NCBI GenBank assembly: GCA_035048815.1 | Contig: JAUCBN010000016.1 | Location: 2,472,501 to 2,536,500 of the forward strand | From: Abelmoschus esculentus | Lineage: Eukaryota > Streptophyta > Magnoliopsida > Malvales > Malvaceae | Direction: 5' to 3' | DNA length: 64,000 nucleotides | In this document: in pieces, positions 38,690-51,122 of the stretch | Layout: every line of letters begins with the position of its first letter | How positions within the stretch are numbered: position 1 is the stretch's first letter | Position numbers and translations under genes: made by a program | Notes under the pieces: generated by a model | What the model was told of the DNA's origin: nothing | Seen by the model: only the letters and a program-made list of their open reading frames with translations | The model's database searches: none

Positions 38690-39633
38690 CTTCACGGAAT
38701 TCAAGTAATTCCACCGTTACCCCAGCCAGATCCGCCCCTTTCTTCTCTCCTCCCCGAGCTACACATTTCATTCTTCCCCCTCCTCCTCATTGTTTTCATT
38801 GCTGTTTCTCTCTCGCGTTTTCTCGCACTCCATAGAAAAATAATAAGAAGAAAATAAATAAAGTAATTAATAAATAAAACCTTTTCCTCGTTTGCCTGTA
38901 TTGGAATCGACTTCCCCAGTTTCTCAACCACCAGCAAGCCTAAAAGAAGAAAGAGGCGTTTTTTCTTTCCGAAGCCAAAATAGTGTATTATTTTGGTAGA
39001 ATCTTTGTTGGTTGCGTTTCGCGGGAGTGAAACTCGGGAATCGTTCGTTATTCGGTGGCAATCTTAATCGTAATTTTGCATTTGATTTGATCTGATCATC
39101 GTTCAATCCAGGTTTCCCTTGCTTGATCTATCTTTTCTTTCTAATTTTTGTACCGTTTGACTGATATTGATTCGTTTGCGAACCTGCAGTTTCGGCTAGG
39201 TTAGTTTGAGGGATTTGAAAAAATTAGGGGAAAAAACGAAAAAGAATGAGATTTTAGGGATTTTGATATTCATTTTTGGGGCTGTATAGAGAAGTCAGTT
39301 GCGCCACCGTTTTTATTTTCTTTTTCTCCATTATGGGATTTTTAGTTGATTTTAGGTATTTTTTACACAAGAAATCTCTGTGAAATTTTGGTGCGTTGTT
39401 TTAGTTTGCCATAAAAAAATCGAGGGTTTTTCTTGTTAGATTAGATCCTCCGCTAAATTATCCCATTTTATTTTAATCTTTTTAATTTCATTTTCAAAAC
39501 AAAAAAAAAAAAAAAGCGAGAGCGAGAAAACTAGTGAGGAGGAAATTTTCTAGGGTTTGCAATTTAAGAAGGGTCTTCAGGGTGTTTGGTTAAAATTAGA
39601 AAGAGAGAACAGGGAATTGGTTGTTTTTGAACA
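38690..39633 (+). promoter_or_regulatory. Promoter and 5' leader of SKIP14
   Basis: CT-rich sequence (TTCTTCCCCCTCCTCCTC, about 38770) follows a long AT-rich region and leads into a GA-rich leader just before the ATG. A leader intron is possible between about 39115 and 39188 or later, but its ends cannot be fixed without transcripts. Confidence 0.5.
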
Positions 39634-42074
39634 ATGGCGTTGAATTTTTCCCATTGGCCTATCTATAACGCTAATATGACTGAAGAGAATCTGGTTTCTC
39701 CTATGAGAATTGCAAATGGATACCTGGTCGAAGGTATCCCGGAGTGGTATGGAGATGGGTGTTCAACATCTTGGTTTTCGAATCAGCAGTTGGAAGATTG
39801 CTTTGATTATGGAAGAGATAGGAGTGGTGATCGATGCGGTTCTCAGGAGTCTTCTGTTGACATTGTTGATCTTTTGCCATCCGATCCTTTTGGAATGGAT
39901 ATCACCACTACTTTCACTGCAATTACTGGTTGGCTTGAGGATTTGGAAACTGATTATGGCTGCTGTGTGAGAGATGAGATGGGTACTGGTGATGGGAGTT
40001 ATCAATTATTTGCCGGATTGAACTTTATTTGGAACAATGCCATGTGGTTCCAAACGTTCCCAGGAAGCATGGGATTTGAATGTAAAGGTGGTATATCTGG
40101 TGGATTTGGTGGGTGTCCTCATGCAAAGGAAGGAGGGGACGCTTCTGGTCGTGCTGCTCTTGGACCAGCTTGTAATGTAGAGGACGTTTTGTCTTTTGGG
40201 AGTGGAGATTTGGTTTCAGTTGATCAGGAAAAGGAAGAATTTCATGAGTGTGAGGATTTTTCTGAGGGACATGAAAGAGCTCCTCATGATGCTCTGATTT
40301 TGGCCCTTGGTTATCTTGGTGTGCGGGATCTTTTTGTCATTGAAAATGTTTGTTCTTCTCTGAGATCTATAGTTCAGAATGATCCTCTCTTATGGAGGAG
40401 TATTCACATTGAACCACCACTAAATGAGAAGATTACGAATGATGTTCTTTTACAAATAACTAGTAGATGTCAAGGTAGCTTGCAATGCTTGAGCCTGGTC
40501 GATTGCCAAAGGATTACCGATGAAGGCCTTAAGCATGTGGTTGAAAATAATCCTAAGCTAATCAAGGTGATTTATTGCCTGAAACTTTGAGTCTTCTGTT
40601 TGTTTTTCAATCTTGGTTGTGCTGGTTACTTTGTTGTAGGTGTATTTGTTCGTGCATGTTCCCTTGAATATATTGGTCTGCATTTGGGGTAATTTCTTAT
40701 TATTTATATGATTTATACAAAACTGGAATATGATGGATTATGCATATATGGTATAATATGACTTAATATCTTATATTTCAGATGAGGGAAATTGCTATTT
40801 GCTCTCTGATCTTGGATTATTGTGATGACTGATTTGTTTGCTACAGGTTGCTTCAAGAAAACTATAAACTATAAACCAGAAAATGACTGAATATGCTTAT
40901 TTCAGCATAGACTGCATGGTGATAATGCTGTATGCTCCCCGATTTTTGTTTTATTGGTATAGACTGATTGTTTGCTAGTCGCTTTAAAAGAAAATATGTG
41001 TAATTAAAATCTAAATCCCAGCAATCATTAGACACTTCCAAGATACAAACAATAAAATGTATATTCTCTCATGATATGTGAATATATAAGAAATTACTTT
41101 TCACCTAATAAACGCATTTACATGAAGAGGATTACTGTGATTTAGTGTTCCTTTATGTTTTATGATGGAGTAACACATATACTGACCTGCTCAAAGTAAC
41201 TGGTAGTGTTGTTGGGTTAAATGATTTACCTTCTACTTTGCTAATACACTTTTCTGCCTAACTATAAATTGAATTTCAGAGGTTTGCATTTAAATGCAAT
41301 ACTTGGGAAATTTATTTTGAGGGTTTCTTTTTAATGTATAGATAAACTAAGATTTGGAGTCTGATATTGGCTGTTATATTACACATTCTAGCTTTTTTTG
41401 GGAAATTTCATAATTGCTTCTGTTTTCTTCGGAAATTTGATTTTAATTTTAGTAGCTTCAATCATTAAATATTTGTTAAATATACTTCCAACATCTTTGT
41501 AATTTGATTAATGCTTTTCCTCCTGTTGTAAGCTAACTAAATATTTTCATCTTCCTTGTAGTTGAGTGTACCTGGATGTACAAAATTAAGTATCGATGGT
41601 ATTTTGAATAGCCTAAAGGCTTTGAAGTCTATGGGCTTGCAAGGTGTGAAGCAGCTGAGGATTGGCAGTCTCTATGGTGTGACACAAATGCACTTGGAAG
41701 AGCTGAAATTCTTGTTGGGTGTGGACAACCAAATCCAGCAGGTTGAGCACAAGCAACATTTTTATAGCAGAAGAAATCTGTATCTCTCTTGTGAAGATGA
41801 TCGTGCCATTGATATCGAAATGTGCCCAAAATGTGAAAACGTGAGGCTTGTTTATGATTGTCCAGCAGATGGTTGCCGGCGGAAAGGGAATGCTTCACAG
41901 TCATGCAGGGCTTGCATTATCTGCGTGGCAAGATGTGTTCAATGTGGTAGGTGCTTTAATGACAGTGAGTACGAGGAGAATTTCTGTCTGGAGTTGCTTT
42001 GTTCAGATTGTTCAGATTGTTCAAAGTCACAACCCACTCTTCGACAAACTGGTAACCTTCATCTCCATGGCTAG
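39634..42074 (+). CDS. SKIP14: F-box protein SKIP14
   Basis: Substrate-recognition subunit of an SCF (SKP1-cullin-F-box) ubiquitin ligase; the substrate is not known to me. Exons 39634-40566 and 41562-42074 give 481 residues. The N-terminal part (MALNFSHWPIYNANMTEEN, PMRIANGYLVEGIPE, DLLPSDPFGMD) is specific to this family. An F-box-like domain lies at about 213-255 (DALILALGYLGVRDLFVIEN, then NDPLLWRSIHIEPPL). It is followed by leucine-rich repeat-type segments (LQCLSLVDCQRITDEGL, LSVPGCTKLSIDGI). The C-terminal part is cysteine-rich (CPKCENVRLVYDCPADGC, CRACIICVARCVQCGRC), suggesting metal binding. The single intron is about 1 kb and phase 0. The start sits about 30 bp after a stop-containing GA-rich leader and matches the family N-terminus. 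The gene is convergent with MAD2 about 2 kb downstream, as I recall for the Arabidopsis pair. Confidence 0.92.
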
Positions 42075-44115
42075 ACCGAAATATTTCACATTTTCTGGTT
42101 TCTGAATGCTGTTAATATGCTGAGTTTGTGACAGTTCAAGGTAGCCAGAAAGCAATATGATGATTATGATCTGTCTCCATCTTTATTGTTGCCTGTTTAT
42201 TCTCTGCTCAAAGTTTCAGCCTATTACTGGACATGAATGAGTCTCGGGTTCTCTGAGCTAATGGTTTAGTGATTTAGAGAAAAGAGGGCACCACACTTGC
42301 ATGTGTTGTCCAAGATGAGCATCCTGGTTTTGGTGGATTCTTCTGGTTCGCCTATTTGCGCTTGCTTGCGGATGGTTAATGTTGATGTCAAGAATAAAGG
42401 TAGAACATAGATCTCCCCGAGGAAGCAGTTTAAGTATTTAACTTATATGTTCAAAAGTGGAATCTGTTCAATGAATCTTGTGCTCACAGATGGGAAATTG
42501 TGGCCGTATTCCACGACATCCACTCTCTTGATCACCGACTTGTTTACTTAATGATCGGAATTTATGTTTATGTTCCATGTGACTATCAAATGATGCAATG
42601 GTACATGTTTATAGATAATTTTCTCTCATTAAACTTGTCGGGTTGTATTTGATTATCACTGCTGATCATTGTGCCTCCTTGAATGGAGTCTAGTTTTTAC
42701 TAATCTGAATATGGTATCATTGGCCAAGCTTCCAAATGGACTACAGGTTAAAAAGAATTGAACCATTTACAATTGGTTCTTGGGGAGAAATTAATGAGAT
42801 GGTCACTGTTTTAGCCTCAGATCAAAAAAATAGAACATTGACCTCCAATCTCCCGACAGAACATCTCGGCTTCACTAGCCAACTTTATGCTACTAGAACT
42901 TGGAAGGCTGGTCTTCTTGTGTGTAGATGTCGGCTCGTCCCCGACAACACTGCTTCCTGAGCTGGGTTATACATTTCCCCATGGCCGGAATATTGTGCTT
43001 CCCTTTGGCGTCCAACAAAACAAATTGACCCGTTCTCTGTCCGTTATTTCCATTTGACCCTGAACTTGAGTCATGCAATAGAATGACATAGTTGAACATC
43101 GAAAATCAGTCTTGAGTTTGGCTTCGTTGTAAGTTCAGGATACCACCTCCTGGAAAGCTACCAAGAAGACCAGTTGTGATTATACTGCTATTTTGAATGG
43201 ATAGGATTAGGAAAGTAACCTTGCTGTGGCTGCCTGTGTGCTACTGTACTTCTCGCTCGTCCATTGGGACACACACCACTCCATGACACACCTTTTACAA
43301 GATTCCGAAACCTGGTTTTTGTGGGGTGCAAACACTTCTCCATCCCCCCCCCCCCCCCCCCCCCACACACACACACAAGCGGTACTGGAGGTGGTTGTGG
43401 TCAAACTTGTTTTTTCTGAGTGCAGGTTTATTAATGGGATGGGAGAGTTGGTGTTGACAGTCGGCGTTATTGATGATGACGAATGAGCCAACAGTTTAGT
43501 GTTTGGGGAGACGTGTTATCATGATTTATGGTGGTTCTTTGACATCCATTTCTCCACCAATTCCGGTGCCATGTTGCAATTGCTCATGGCGAAGGAACTA
43601 ATAAGCTTTGGATTAACTGCCTTTATTGTGATGCAAGATCCAGCCAATGCCACGCAGATAGATTTCCTACATCAATGGAAGCATACAGCAGAAAAATTAT
43701 TGGCTTACTAAAAACAATTTTTTCGTGAATCTTCATCAATGTTTTTTATGTCATTCTAAAAAATCTTTTAAAGTTATTATATAATAAAAAATGACATGAA
43801 AAAAATTGGTGTAGTAGGTGATTTTAGAGGCCGATATTATAAGTTAAACTCATGATATAATTTTCCCTCAATTTAAATGATGATTGATTTAATTTTGTAA
43901 ATTTAATCAATATATCCAATGAAAATTTTGTTATACACTAAAAAGCCACAACCTTTTTATTTCCAAAAGAGAAAGCATTGGTTGCTTTCCAAAACATGCA
44001 CAACAGAAAACAACACACTCTCATAGCAGTTCTACTAGATTCAAGTGAATTGAAGATTCACAGATTTCAGTTGAAAAGGAAAAAAAAGAAAGAAGAAGAG
44101 GGGGTTTCAATCAAA
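42075..44115. other. Intergenic region between convergent SKIP14 and MAD2
   Basis: Probably the 3' UTR of SKIP14 for the first several hundred bases. The remainder is of mixed composition and has no supported gene. Short open frames at 42736-42960, 43226-43486 and 43499-43711 show no domain. Confidence 0.5.
43344..43377. repeat. Poly(C) tract followed by (CA)n
   Basis: About 21 consecutive C residues followed by seven CA units between SKIP14 and MAD2. Such a homopolymer is rare in plant DNA, and its exact length is prone to sequencing error. Confidence 0.9.
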
Positions 44116-45436
44116 CTACTGCTCCTCCCATTCATCATTCTTGTAGGATACAAGAGTGTCAACCTTGTGTATCTGCATCAATCACGCACCAAATTACTTC
44201 AGAAGGTTTAATAACTATAGCTTTTGAGTTACTGATTTTGCAACCATTTTACCTTTGTATCAAATGAATGCAACTTCACCATCTGAGGATTTGCAATCAA
44301 CTTGGGGTCACTCTCAATCCAAGTGAATGGCACTGCAACATCTTTATCGGTGTATGCTAATACATCAAACACACCTGTAAAACATTACCGAGAGAGAGAG
44401 AGAGAGAGAGACTATGAAACCTCTTGTCGAGGAAGAAGATGACTCTATCCATGTCCAACACTCATTCTCAACACATATCCGAACATGAAACTTTGTAAAA
44501 ATCGAACATCGATGTCCAACACTTGTTACTAAATCTGGGTAAAGTATGGTCTAATTTTTTATGTTCTTGTCTTACATGGTTCATCAAGGCATGGCAAGTA
44601 AGTAATACTTGAAGCAATCTGTCTCATGATTGCCTGTATTTCTCTCATGATTTCTTTGTCACTCTTTTCCCTTGATACACTGCAAAGAATTTAAAAGAAC
44701 CCCAAATCTCTCAGATTTTTTCAGAAAAATGCCATACGCTGATCAAATCATCAAATTAATCTGTCAACTAAAAGAGAAAGAAAATTTTTACCCATTTTCG
44801 ACAACTTCACCATCTGTTTCAATGCTAAAATTCCACCTCTCCAGCACCTCATTGGTGGCCTTACTCATAATAACCAATACAACCCTTTGCAGCTTCCCAG
44901 CTTCCAGCCATTCTTTTCCAAAACAATTTCATTTCCAAAATGAAAACGATAAATTAAAGCGCTCTAAAATTTATCACATTCTCTAATAAGAAACTGACGA
45001 ATCTAAAAGGAAAACGGCAGAGATCGTACCAGAAAGTTGGGCTGTTAAGTTGGAAATGAAGGATTTCACCCCTTCATCTTGAGTGAGCAACATCGGAAGT
45101 CCATATTTCTTCACTTTCGCGAAGCTTTCTTCCGGGTAAACCGCTCGATTGTACAGAATGCTAAATAAAAAAAATCGGTTAATCAAACCCTAAACCCTAA
45201 AAATCATTAAGAAGAAAACCAGATGTATATATCGATTCATCTTTTACCTATTCGCAGCATAGCCTGGAGAATGAAAATTAGGCAAAATACGTCAACAACT
45301 CCCAAAAATGATCCAAACAAGGGCAGATCGAGAAAGAGAGGTAACGTTTGAGAAATCACATACCAAAAAACTCGCTCACGATTGCCGATGAGCCGCGAAG
45401 AGTGATGATATCCTTAGCAACTGTTCTTGACGCCAT
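44116..45436 (-). CDS. MAD2: Mitotic spindle checkpoint protein MAD2
   Basis: HORMA-domain protein that binds CDC20 and delays anaphase until kinetochores attach. Seven exons (45436-45364, 45263-45248, 45160-45030, 44912-44792, 44679-44576, 44374-44253, 44172-44116) give 624 nt, or 207 residues, the normal MAD2 length. The start reads MASRTVAKDIITLRGSSAIV. Family blocks include FFGYAANSILYNRAVYPEE, EWLEAGKLQRVVLVIMSK, REKSDKEIMREIQAIMRQIA, PFTWIESDPKL and the C-terminal safety-belt segment HKVDTLVSYKNDEWEEQ. Exon 2 is only 16 nt and is required to keep the frame. The gene is convergent with SKIP14. Fully intact; no missing residues seen. Confidence 0.96.
44391..44410. repeat. (AG)10 microsatellite
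   Basis: Ten AG units in a MAD2 intron, just upstream (minus strand) of the exon starting at 44374, where they provide a CT-rich stretch. Confidence 0.9.
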
Positions 45437-46377
45437 CGGTCTTCTAAAATCAAAATCCCGAGTGTATTTAAAAAGGAAAGTAGCAGAGGAACGGCTTAAT
45501 ATAGTAGAAAATTAGGTATTGAATTAGATAAAAAAGACTATGGAATTCAATTTTCTAGGAATTTGAGAATGAAAATCAAAAGTGGAAGAAAGAAAAAACA
45601 GAGGAACGGCATGTTCCGTCTTGGAGCCAACGCTAACATTTTAAATTGTGCGTTTAACGGTAAAAAAAAAGTGGGCCAGCCTTTTTCTCTTATTTTATTT
45701 TGGAAAGGTGCGAATCGTGCGGCCCCATAGGATAACCACTGAGAGTGAGTGCTCCCGTGCGAATATATCTACAGTAATTTAAACAGTATTTTTAAAATTA
45801 ATTTATTTACTTGAAAATTGTAAAAATATATTTAAAATTATAATTCTAAAAGGTATAAGGATAAATTTTGAATTAATTTATTATTATAGGCTAAAATTTT
45901 AGATTTGTAAATTTTAATGCGTAGGATTAATTTTTTAAATAGATTTATGAAGTTATTTGAACGTGAGCAAAACTCAACTCAAAAAATTGATAACTCGATT
46001 CTAAGCGAAAAAATATAATTTATCTTTATTTCAACTCGAAACAAAAATATTCGACTCGTCTTAACTCAAATTTCAAAGAAAATTTGAGTTATAAAATATC
46101 ACTCGTTAATTCAAATAACTCAAAATTTTTTGAAACTCGATCAATTCTCACCTCTATCGCTTGACCGATTATTGTCTAATATGCCAGATTTTAAACGACT
46201 TATTAGACATACCTACTTAAAAAGAATGCAATTCCTGACCAGCCTACTATGATAATACAGACGGCAGATTGAAAGGATTGTTTATTTTAGTTGGTCTCAG
46301 TTTCATCTTCAAAATAGCAGCCAGTTACAAGAAAATCTGATATTCTTATCCATTTGCATAACATTCCAGGACAATGT
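45437..46377. other. MAD2 promoter region and 3' flank of the SWIB gene
   Basis: MAD2 upstream sequence is followed by AT-rich DNA. The stretch at about 45960-46160, with repeated ACTCGAAA/ACTCAA words, resembles a dispersed repeat family also glimpsed at 55783-55920 and 61085-61340. No gene seen. Confidence 0.45.
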
Positions 46378-49300
46378 CTAAATCCGAAACATTCGACGAA
46401 CTATGTCAGCCAACAATACAGCATTATGTCGGTTTTGGCCCGTCTTCCATACCTTAAAATCAATCGGGAAGTAGTCGGCATCCATCCAAGCTTTCAGAGA
46501 TATGAGAGAGAAAGGACCCTGTATATCTCCCTGAGGATCTTCGTAATGCCACACCAAGCTTCCCACATCCTCCTGTGGCTCAACTTTGTTCGAATCCACA
46601 TGTTCTTCATCGTCGTCATCGTCGCTCAAATCAATCACTTGTGCGGTATCGAATATTTTTAAAAAGTTATGTTCGACTATGACATTGTTTTCTTCTGGTA
46701 CATTCACAACCTGCATGCTCTCAACATCACCGTCTCCTGGTCGGATTAGCTGTTCGTGAACATCATACGAATGATCTGCAACAAATGGAATAAGAAACTC
46801 GGATGATTGAGATGGAAGATATGCAAAACCCAGAACCTTCAACCATGATGGAGCTTTGTCTCTTTGTCTTAAAGTGTAATTCCATAAGTGAAATCCTGAA
46901 GTAAAGAAGTGCAATGGGATGGTTTTTGCTTTCCTAGCTCTAAACATCCAATGTCAGTGACCCGTATATTTTCGGGTGGCGAAATGAACAAAAGGAAGAA
47001 AGATTGAATGAAAAAATATCTAATTTACCGAATGTTGCTATTGCATTCATTTTCTGCGTACTCTTAATGGAGATCAAAGTGGAAAAATTAAACATACCCG
47101 TGATGTCTTTTGTAATTACTGACGAAGACTGGGCCGCCGCTGCGAAAACGGAAGAAAAATGTATATGTTTAAAGTGATAGACAAAGGCATTGAATACACA
47201 CAGATTAAAAGAACTTCAAGGGCAAATGACAGAAGTTGATGTACCAGGTCCAGAACATGTTTTTAAAGGCGTCAATGTTGAAAAAAATCCATTTGAAGCT
47301 GGATCAGTAAGAATTTCCGAAGTTTCCCAGGCAGCCGAATTCTGCGAACAATAGTTTGCATGTTTAACAGCTTGTGGTGCAGTTTCAGGTTCTTTCGGTT
47401 TCTGTGAGCTATCAACTTCATGTTTAACATCTTGTGGTGCAGTTTCAGGTTCTACTTGCTCTGCAATAACATTTGGAACCTCATGCAGTAGTCGTGATTG
47501 TTCATCTGGAGTCTGAAGCAGCTGTCTTCTCTCCATGTACTCGAACATCGTAAGAGATGAAGAAAGTTAAGAAGTCGATTAGTCTAGATAAAAAATGCTT
47601 CATGCTCAATGCCAACATGGTTGCTCAGATATTGGTTTAAGAGGCATAAAGGCAGAAATAAACCATTAAACCCGAGAAATAAGCAAGCATAATGCATATT
47701 CCATTACATTAAAATGCAAAACCATGACTTCAGAGGCAACTATGTAAGCTAAGCTCTACATCTTTCCAATGTATATAACTTTCATCATAGTAGAGCTACC
47801 GGTAATCTTTAGAGGTACAGCAGTCCATCAGCAACCAACTTATATTAAACAAACTTAGATTTTATGTTTATGATCATAGTTTAGGCATTTCGGCCCCTTT
47901 AATAATATAAGTCGAAAAAATTGGTCTAGTAACAAAACTATTAATATCTACTATTGAATTTCCTTATATCTGGTCACAGTGGCCTAAAATGCAACTGGTG
48001 AGATCCATAATTAGTCAAAGCATGTATGTCTAGGCATATGTAATCAACATATATTCAGAAAGGATATTCTCTGCGCCAACCCTTTTCATTGGCACGATCA
48101 ATGAGCTTTGGTAACAAGGCAAGTTCTGCAGCAAGCCACTGGAAAAAAAAATACAAAACCAAAAAAAAAATTTAAGAATTCAACTACTTCACTAAAAATC
48201 GTAATAAGCATTCCCAAGAAAGAGTGCCATCAACGAATATAATTTAGGTCCCTAAGACACAATTACATAGAAAACATGGGAAAAAATTGCTTTAATACAA
48301 ATATTAAGGTAGCAACTTTAAGACTTCCAATAATTTAGATACTTTAGTCATCTCTAATTCAACTATTTGATTAAACATTGAAAGGAACTCAACAATCAAA
48401 AATCCAAATTTCCATTTAAAAAATCAACATGTTTGATTACATATTTTAAAAACTCAATGGAAGGATTTCCACGGAAAAGTGCTAAAAAAGCTCAAGTAGT
48501 TAAAACCTACTATTAATTTATAACAATATTAAGTAAATTCTTATTATGTAATTGCACAATCTTATATTTTATACTTTTTTCAATGTAAATACCAACTCAG
48601 TTTTTAATTTCCGGGAACATTTTGTTGTACAAATTCAATACACAAATTTTCAAATAATTAAGCATATAAATTTTCAAAGATTGCCTAAGGAACAAGTAGA
48701 AAGTTTCAAAAATAAACTTGGCCATCAAATGATGCTACAAAATACCAATAAAAGGATAATAGAAGATTCCGTTGTTCACTAATAGAGAAGTATGATGTGA
48801 ACGAGAATACATACATGCTTGGTTATATCTGCATGCAAAATTCGAGCCTTCGCATCAAGTTCCGCCTATCAACAGTTTAAAACGATTTAGATGTTTGTAA
48901 AAGTTCAAATGTAAAAAAGGAAAAGATGATGCTAAAAACTTAAAACACAACAAAGCAAAGTCGATTAAAAGGATTAGGCACACCATCCTTCCCTCCAGTC
49001 CTAGGAAGATGGTCTGAGGACTAACCAAAGAAAGAACTGACAGCAGGTAATTTTTAAGCAGTCAGTACATCAAGGTTAGTGTTACATCCCAAAATGTTTC
49101 AGAACAATATTAAGTTCCACTCAATACTTCATCCTTTGTACTTTCCAGTTTACCTCCATCCAGTTATCATACGAGAGTTAAAAATGGCCAATATAAATGG
49201 TTTGAACTGCCTAACTAACATACCCTTAAAAGAAAAAGGTTGTTAAACTAAAGAAAGACAAGCTTCCAGCCTCCACTAGAATGTAATATTATGTATTACG

Positions 49301-51122
49301 CAAAATGCATAAGAGCTTACAACAGTTGGCCTCTTCAGCAAGCCCTTTTTCATTCTCTGATGCAAATCCTCACATTCTTCCTGCAAAAAGCCAACAAAAA
49401 CACTAAGACGCTCGCATGCATCCTGATCTCTATTACAGTATAGACAGCAGCCTGTTATTAAAACAAATTAAGATCTTTTCTCGCACCATATGCAGTTGCT
49501 ATATCAATCCTAATGCACCACAACTTCAACTATGCTTGTTTGTAACATCTAAGGCAGACAAGGCAGTAAGGCACATATGCTCTAAATATAAAAGAGATTA
49601 TCCTCAAAGAACCTCAGATAAGAATCAAATGTAAATATTGAGCTAAACAGAGATCTAACTATTCTTAATACAATGTTTATTTTATTTTGGGCCAAAAAAA
49701 AAAAAAACAGTTTGATTAACATGTCAACTCACTGATGTTACTGAAATCAACAGTCACTATAGAAGCCAACCTATATATTTCTGAGAGAAATGTGTCAAAA
49801 ATTGAGCTATTAAATGAAATAGCAAAATTGTTGCTTATGCTGGTTACCTGAGAGAAATCGTCATCTGAAAGCATGGAAATTTTAACATCTTTCACAAAAT
49901 TTGAAACATGGAGGACAATATCCGTGTTTACATCATTGTTCCCAGAGACCTTCATCCCTAGACAACAAAGAAAGCCAATACTATGGATCAACTATTTAAA
50001 ATAGTCAAGAGCGTAAGCATAATAAACAAACGATACAACAGACAACACAAATTCTTCATATATTAGTGGAAAAGGAATTAACAGTAAGTGTGCGAATGAG
50101 CACCCTGTCTAGTTATTTTGCCCATTAAGAAAAATGTATTGTCAACATCAAATATACAATCATCACAGATCAAGAGTAGTATCACCGAGTGAGATTAAGG
50201 GGATTTCATGCACTATTTTGAATTTTAATTGATATACCAAAATGGAGAAACAATTCAAAATAGTGCATGAAGCCATCTATTACAGAAACATCTAAGCTCA
50301 TTAAAACAGAAATCCCCTTAATCTATTTCCAGTTTCAATGTCAGATTTTTTATTCACTCCTGTTTTTGTTTCTTAGACTCACTGCGTCAGAAATAAAGAA
50401 CAGCACATCCACCCAAAGAAAGTTTAATTCCAAGTAAATAATTGAAAATGGTAAACGGCATAATCTAACAGCAATTTACCTTTAACTAGGACAAGCTGAT
50501 GAGAATTTTTCTGAAGGAAACTCTTGGGGTCCGATTTGATCCTCACAAAGCTATCTACCACTTTAGCTTCGAAGCTTTCAAAATCTTTCAGAAGAGCAAT
50601 AACTAAACTCTTTTTCAAGTAAACAAGCTTAATATTCTCTGGTATTATTGCAGCAAAGCCGAGTTTTGGTGTTTCAAAAACCCTTTTCTTCTGGTAAGTT
50701 TTTTTCTCCAGACTCAAATCTTTATGTTCTTCACCTAGATTCTCCTCGTCTGAGCTAAAAAGGAAGTCATCACCCCATGCATCTTGGTTTTCTGCATAGT
50801 GTGACTCAAGCAAGTCGTAGACTTTGATTCGGCCTATTGTTTTTCTTCCAAAAAGAGAATAAAGCCTTTCATCACAAATAACTCTCTTCTTTTTTGCCGG
50901 GTTAATAAGGTTATTGTCATTAATATATTTGCCTATAATGTCACTAACATCATGTTGAGAAATTTTTTCAGTGGTGTCTTTACCAATGGAATCAAGAAAT
51001 TCAATGAGTGGCTTTGATCCCCACCCAATAAACTCCAGCTTCTTTGATTTGGCCTTTCTTTTCAAACCAACGGGGGTAAGTGGCTTCCCGCTGTATTCTT
51101 CCAACCAAAAGATTCCATCCAT
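46378..51122 (-). CDS. SWIB / Plus3 / GYF domain protein (At5g08430-like)
   Basis: Chromatin- or transcription-associated nuclear protein of unknown exact role. Exons 51122-50480, 49957-49848, 49380-49321, 48865-48815, 48138-48068, 47549-47245, 47139-47098 and 46775-46378 add to 1680 nt, 559 residues, with all phases consistent. A SWIB/MDM2-type domain (about 28-110) includes EFIGWGSKPLIEFLDSIGK and KRVICDERLYSLFGRKTIGR. A Plus3-type region (about 145-290) follows. The C-terminal GYF domain is VWHYEDPQGDIQGPFSL with LKAWMDADYFP, which would bind proline-rich partners. An acidic run (DLSDDDDDEEH) precedes it. It lacks the PHD and CCCH fingers of NERD-type proteins, so it fits the shorter At5g08430 branch (from memory). 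The join at 48068/47549 needs a U12-type AT-AC intron. The leader is probably split, with a non-coding exon near 52380 (GAAG|GTACAG). Confidence 0.88.
47550..48067 (-). other. U12-type AT-AC intron in the SWIB/Plus3/GYF gene
   Basis: On the minus strand the intron begins ATATCCTTTC directly after CGCAGAGA and ends CTCTTAC before GATGTTCGAG. A branch-point-like TTCTTAAC lies about 17 nt before the AC end. No GT donor exists before an in-frame stop (TTC TGA) in the read-through. Using this intron gives GWRREMFEYMERRQLLQ, which continues the family's sequence in frame. Confidence 0.85.
50193..50323. repeat. Foldback element / long hairpin in intron 1 of the SWIB gene
   Basis: The left arm 50193-50224 is complementary to two right-arm pieces. 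Its inner 20 nt pair perfectly with 50252-50271 (AATTCAAAATAGTGCATGAA) and its outer 15 nt pair perfectly with 50309-50323 (GAAATCCCCTTAATC). A segment of about 37 nt interrupts the right arm. Confidence 0.85.

Noticed and set aside
43207..43491. Overlapping open frames across the poly(C)/(CA) tract
   Set aside because: Both strands are open only because of the simple repeat; glycine or proline runs with no domain.
46776..46947. Upstream extension of the GYF exon (open frame starting MFRARKAKT)
   Set aside because: A CAG acceptor at 46776 joins in phase with the 47139-47098 exon, so this stretch is intron.
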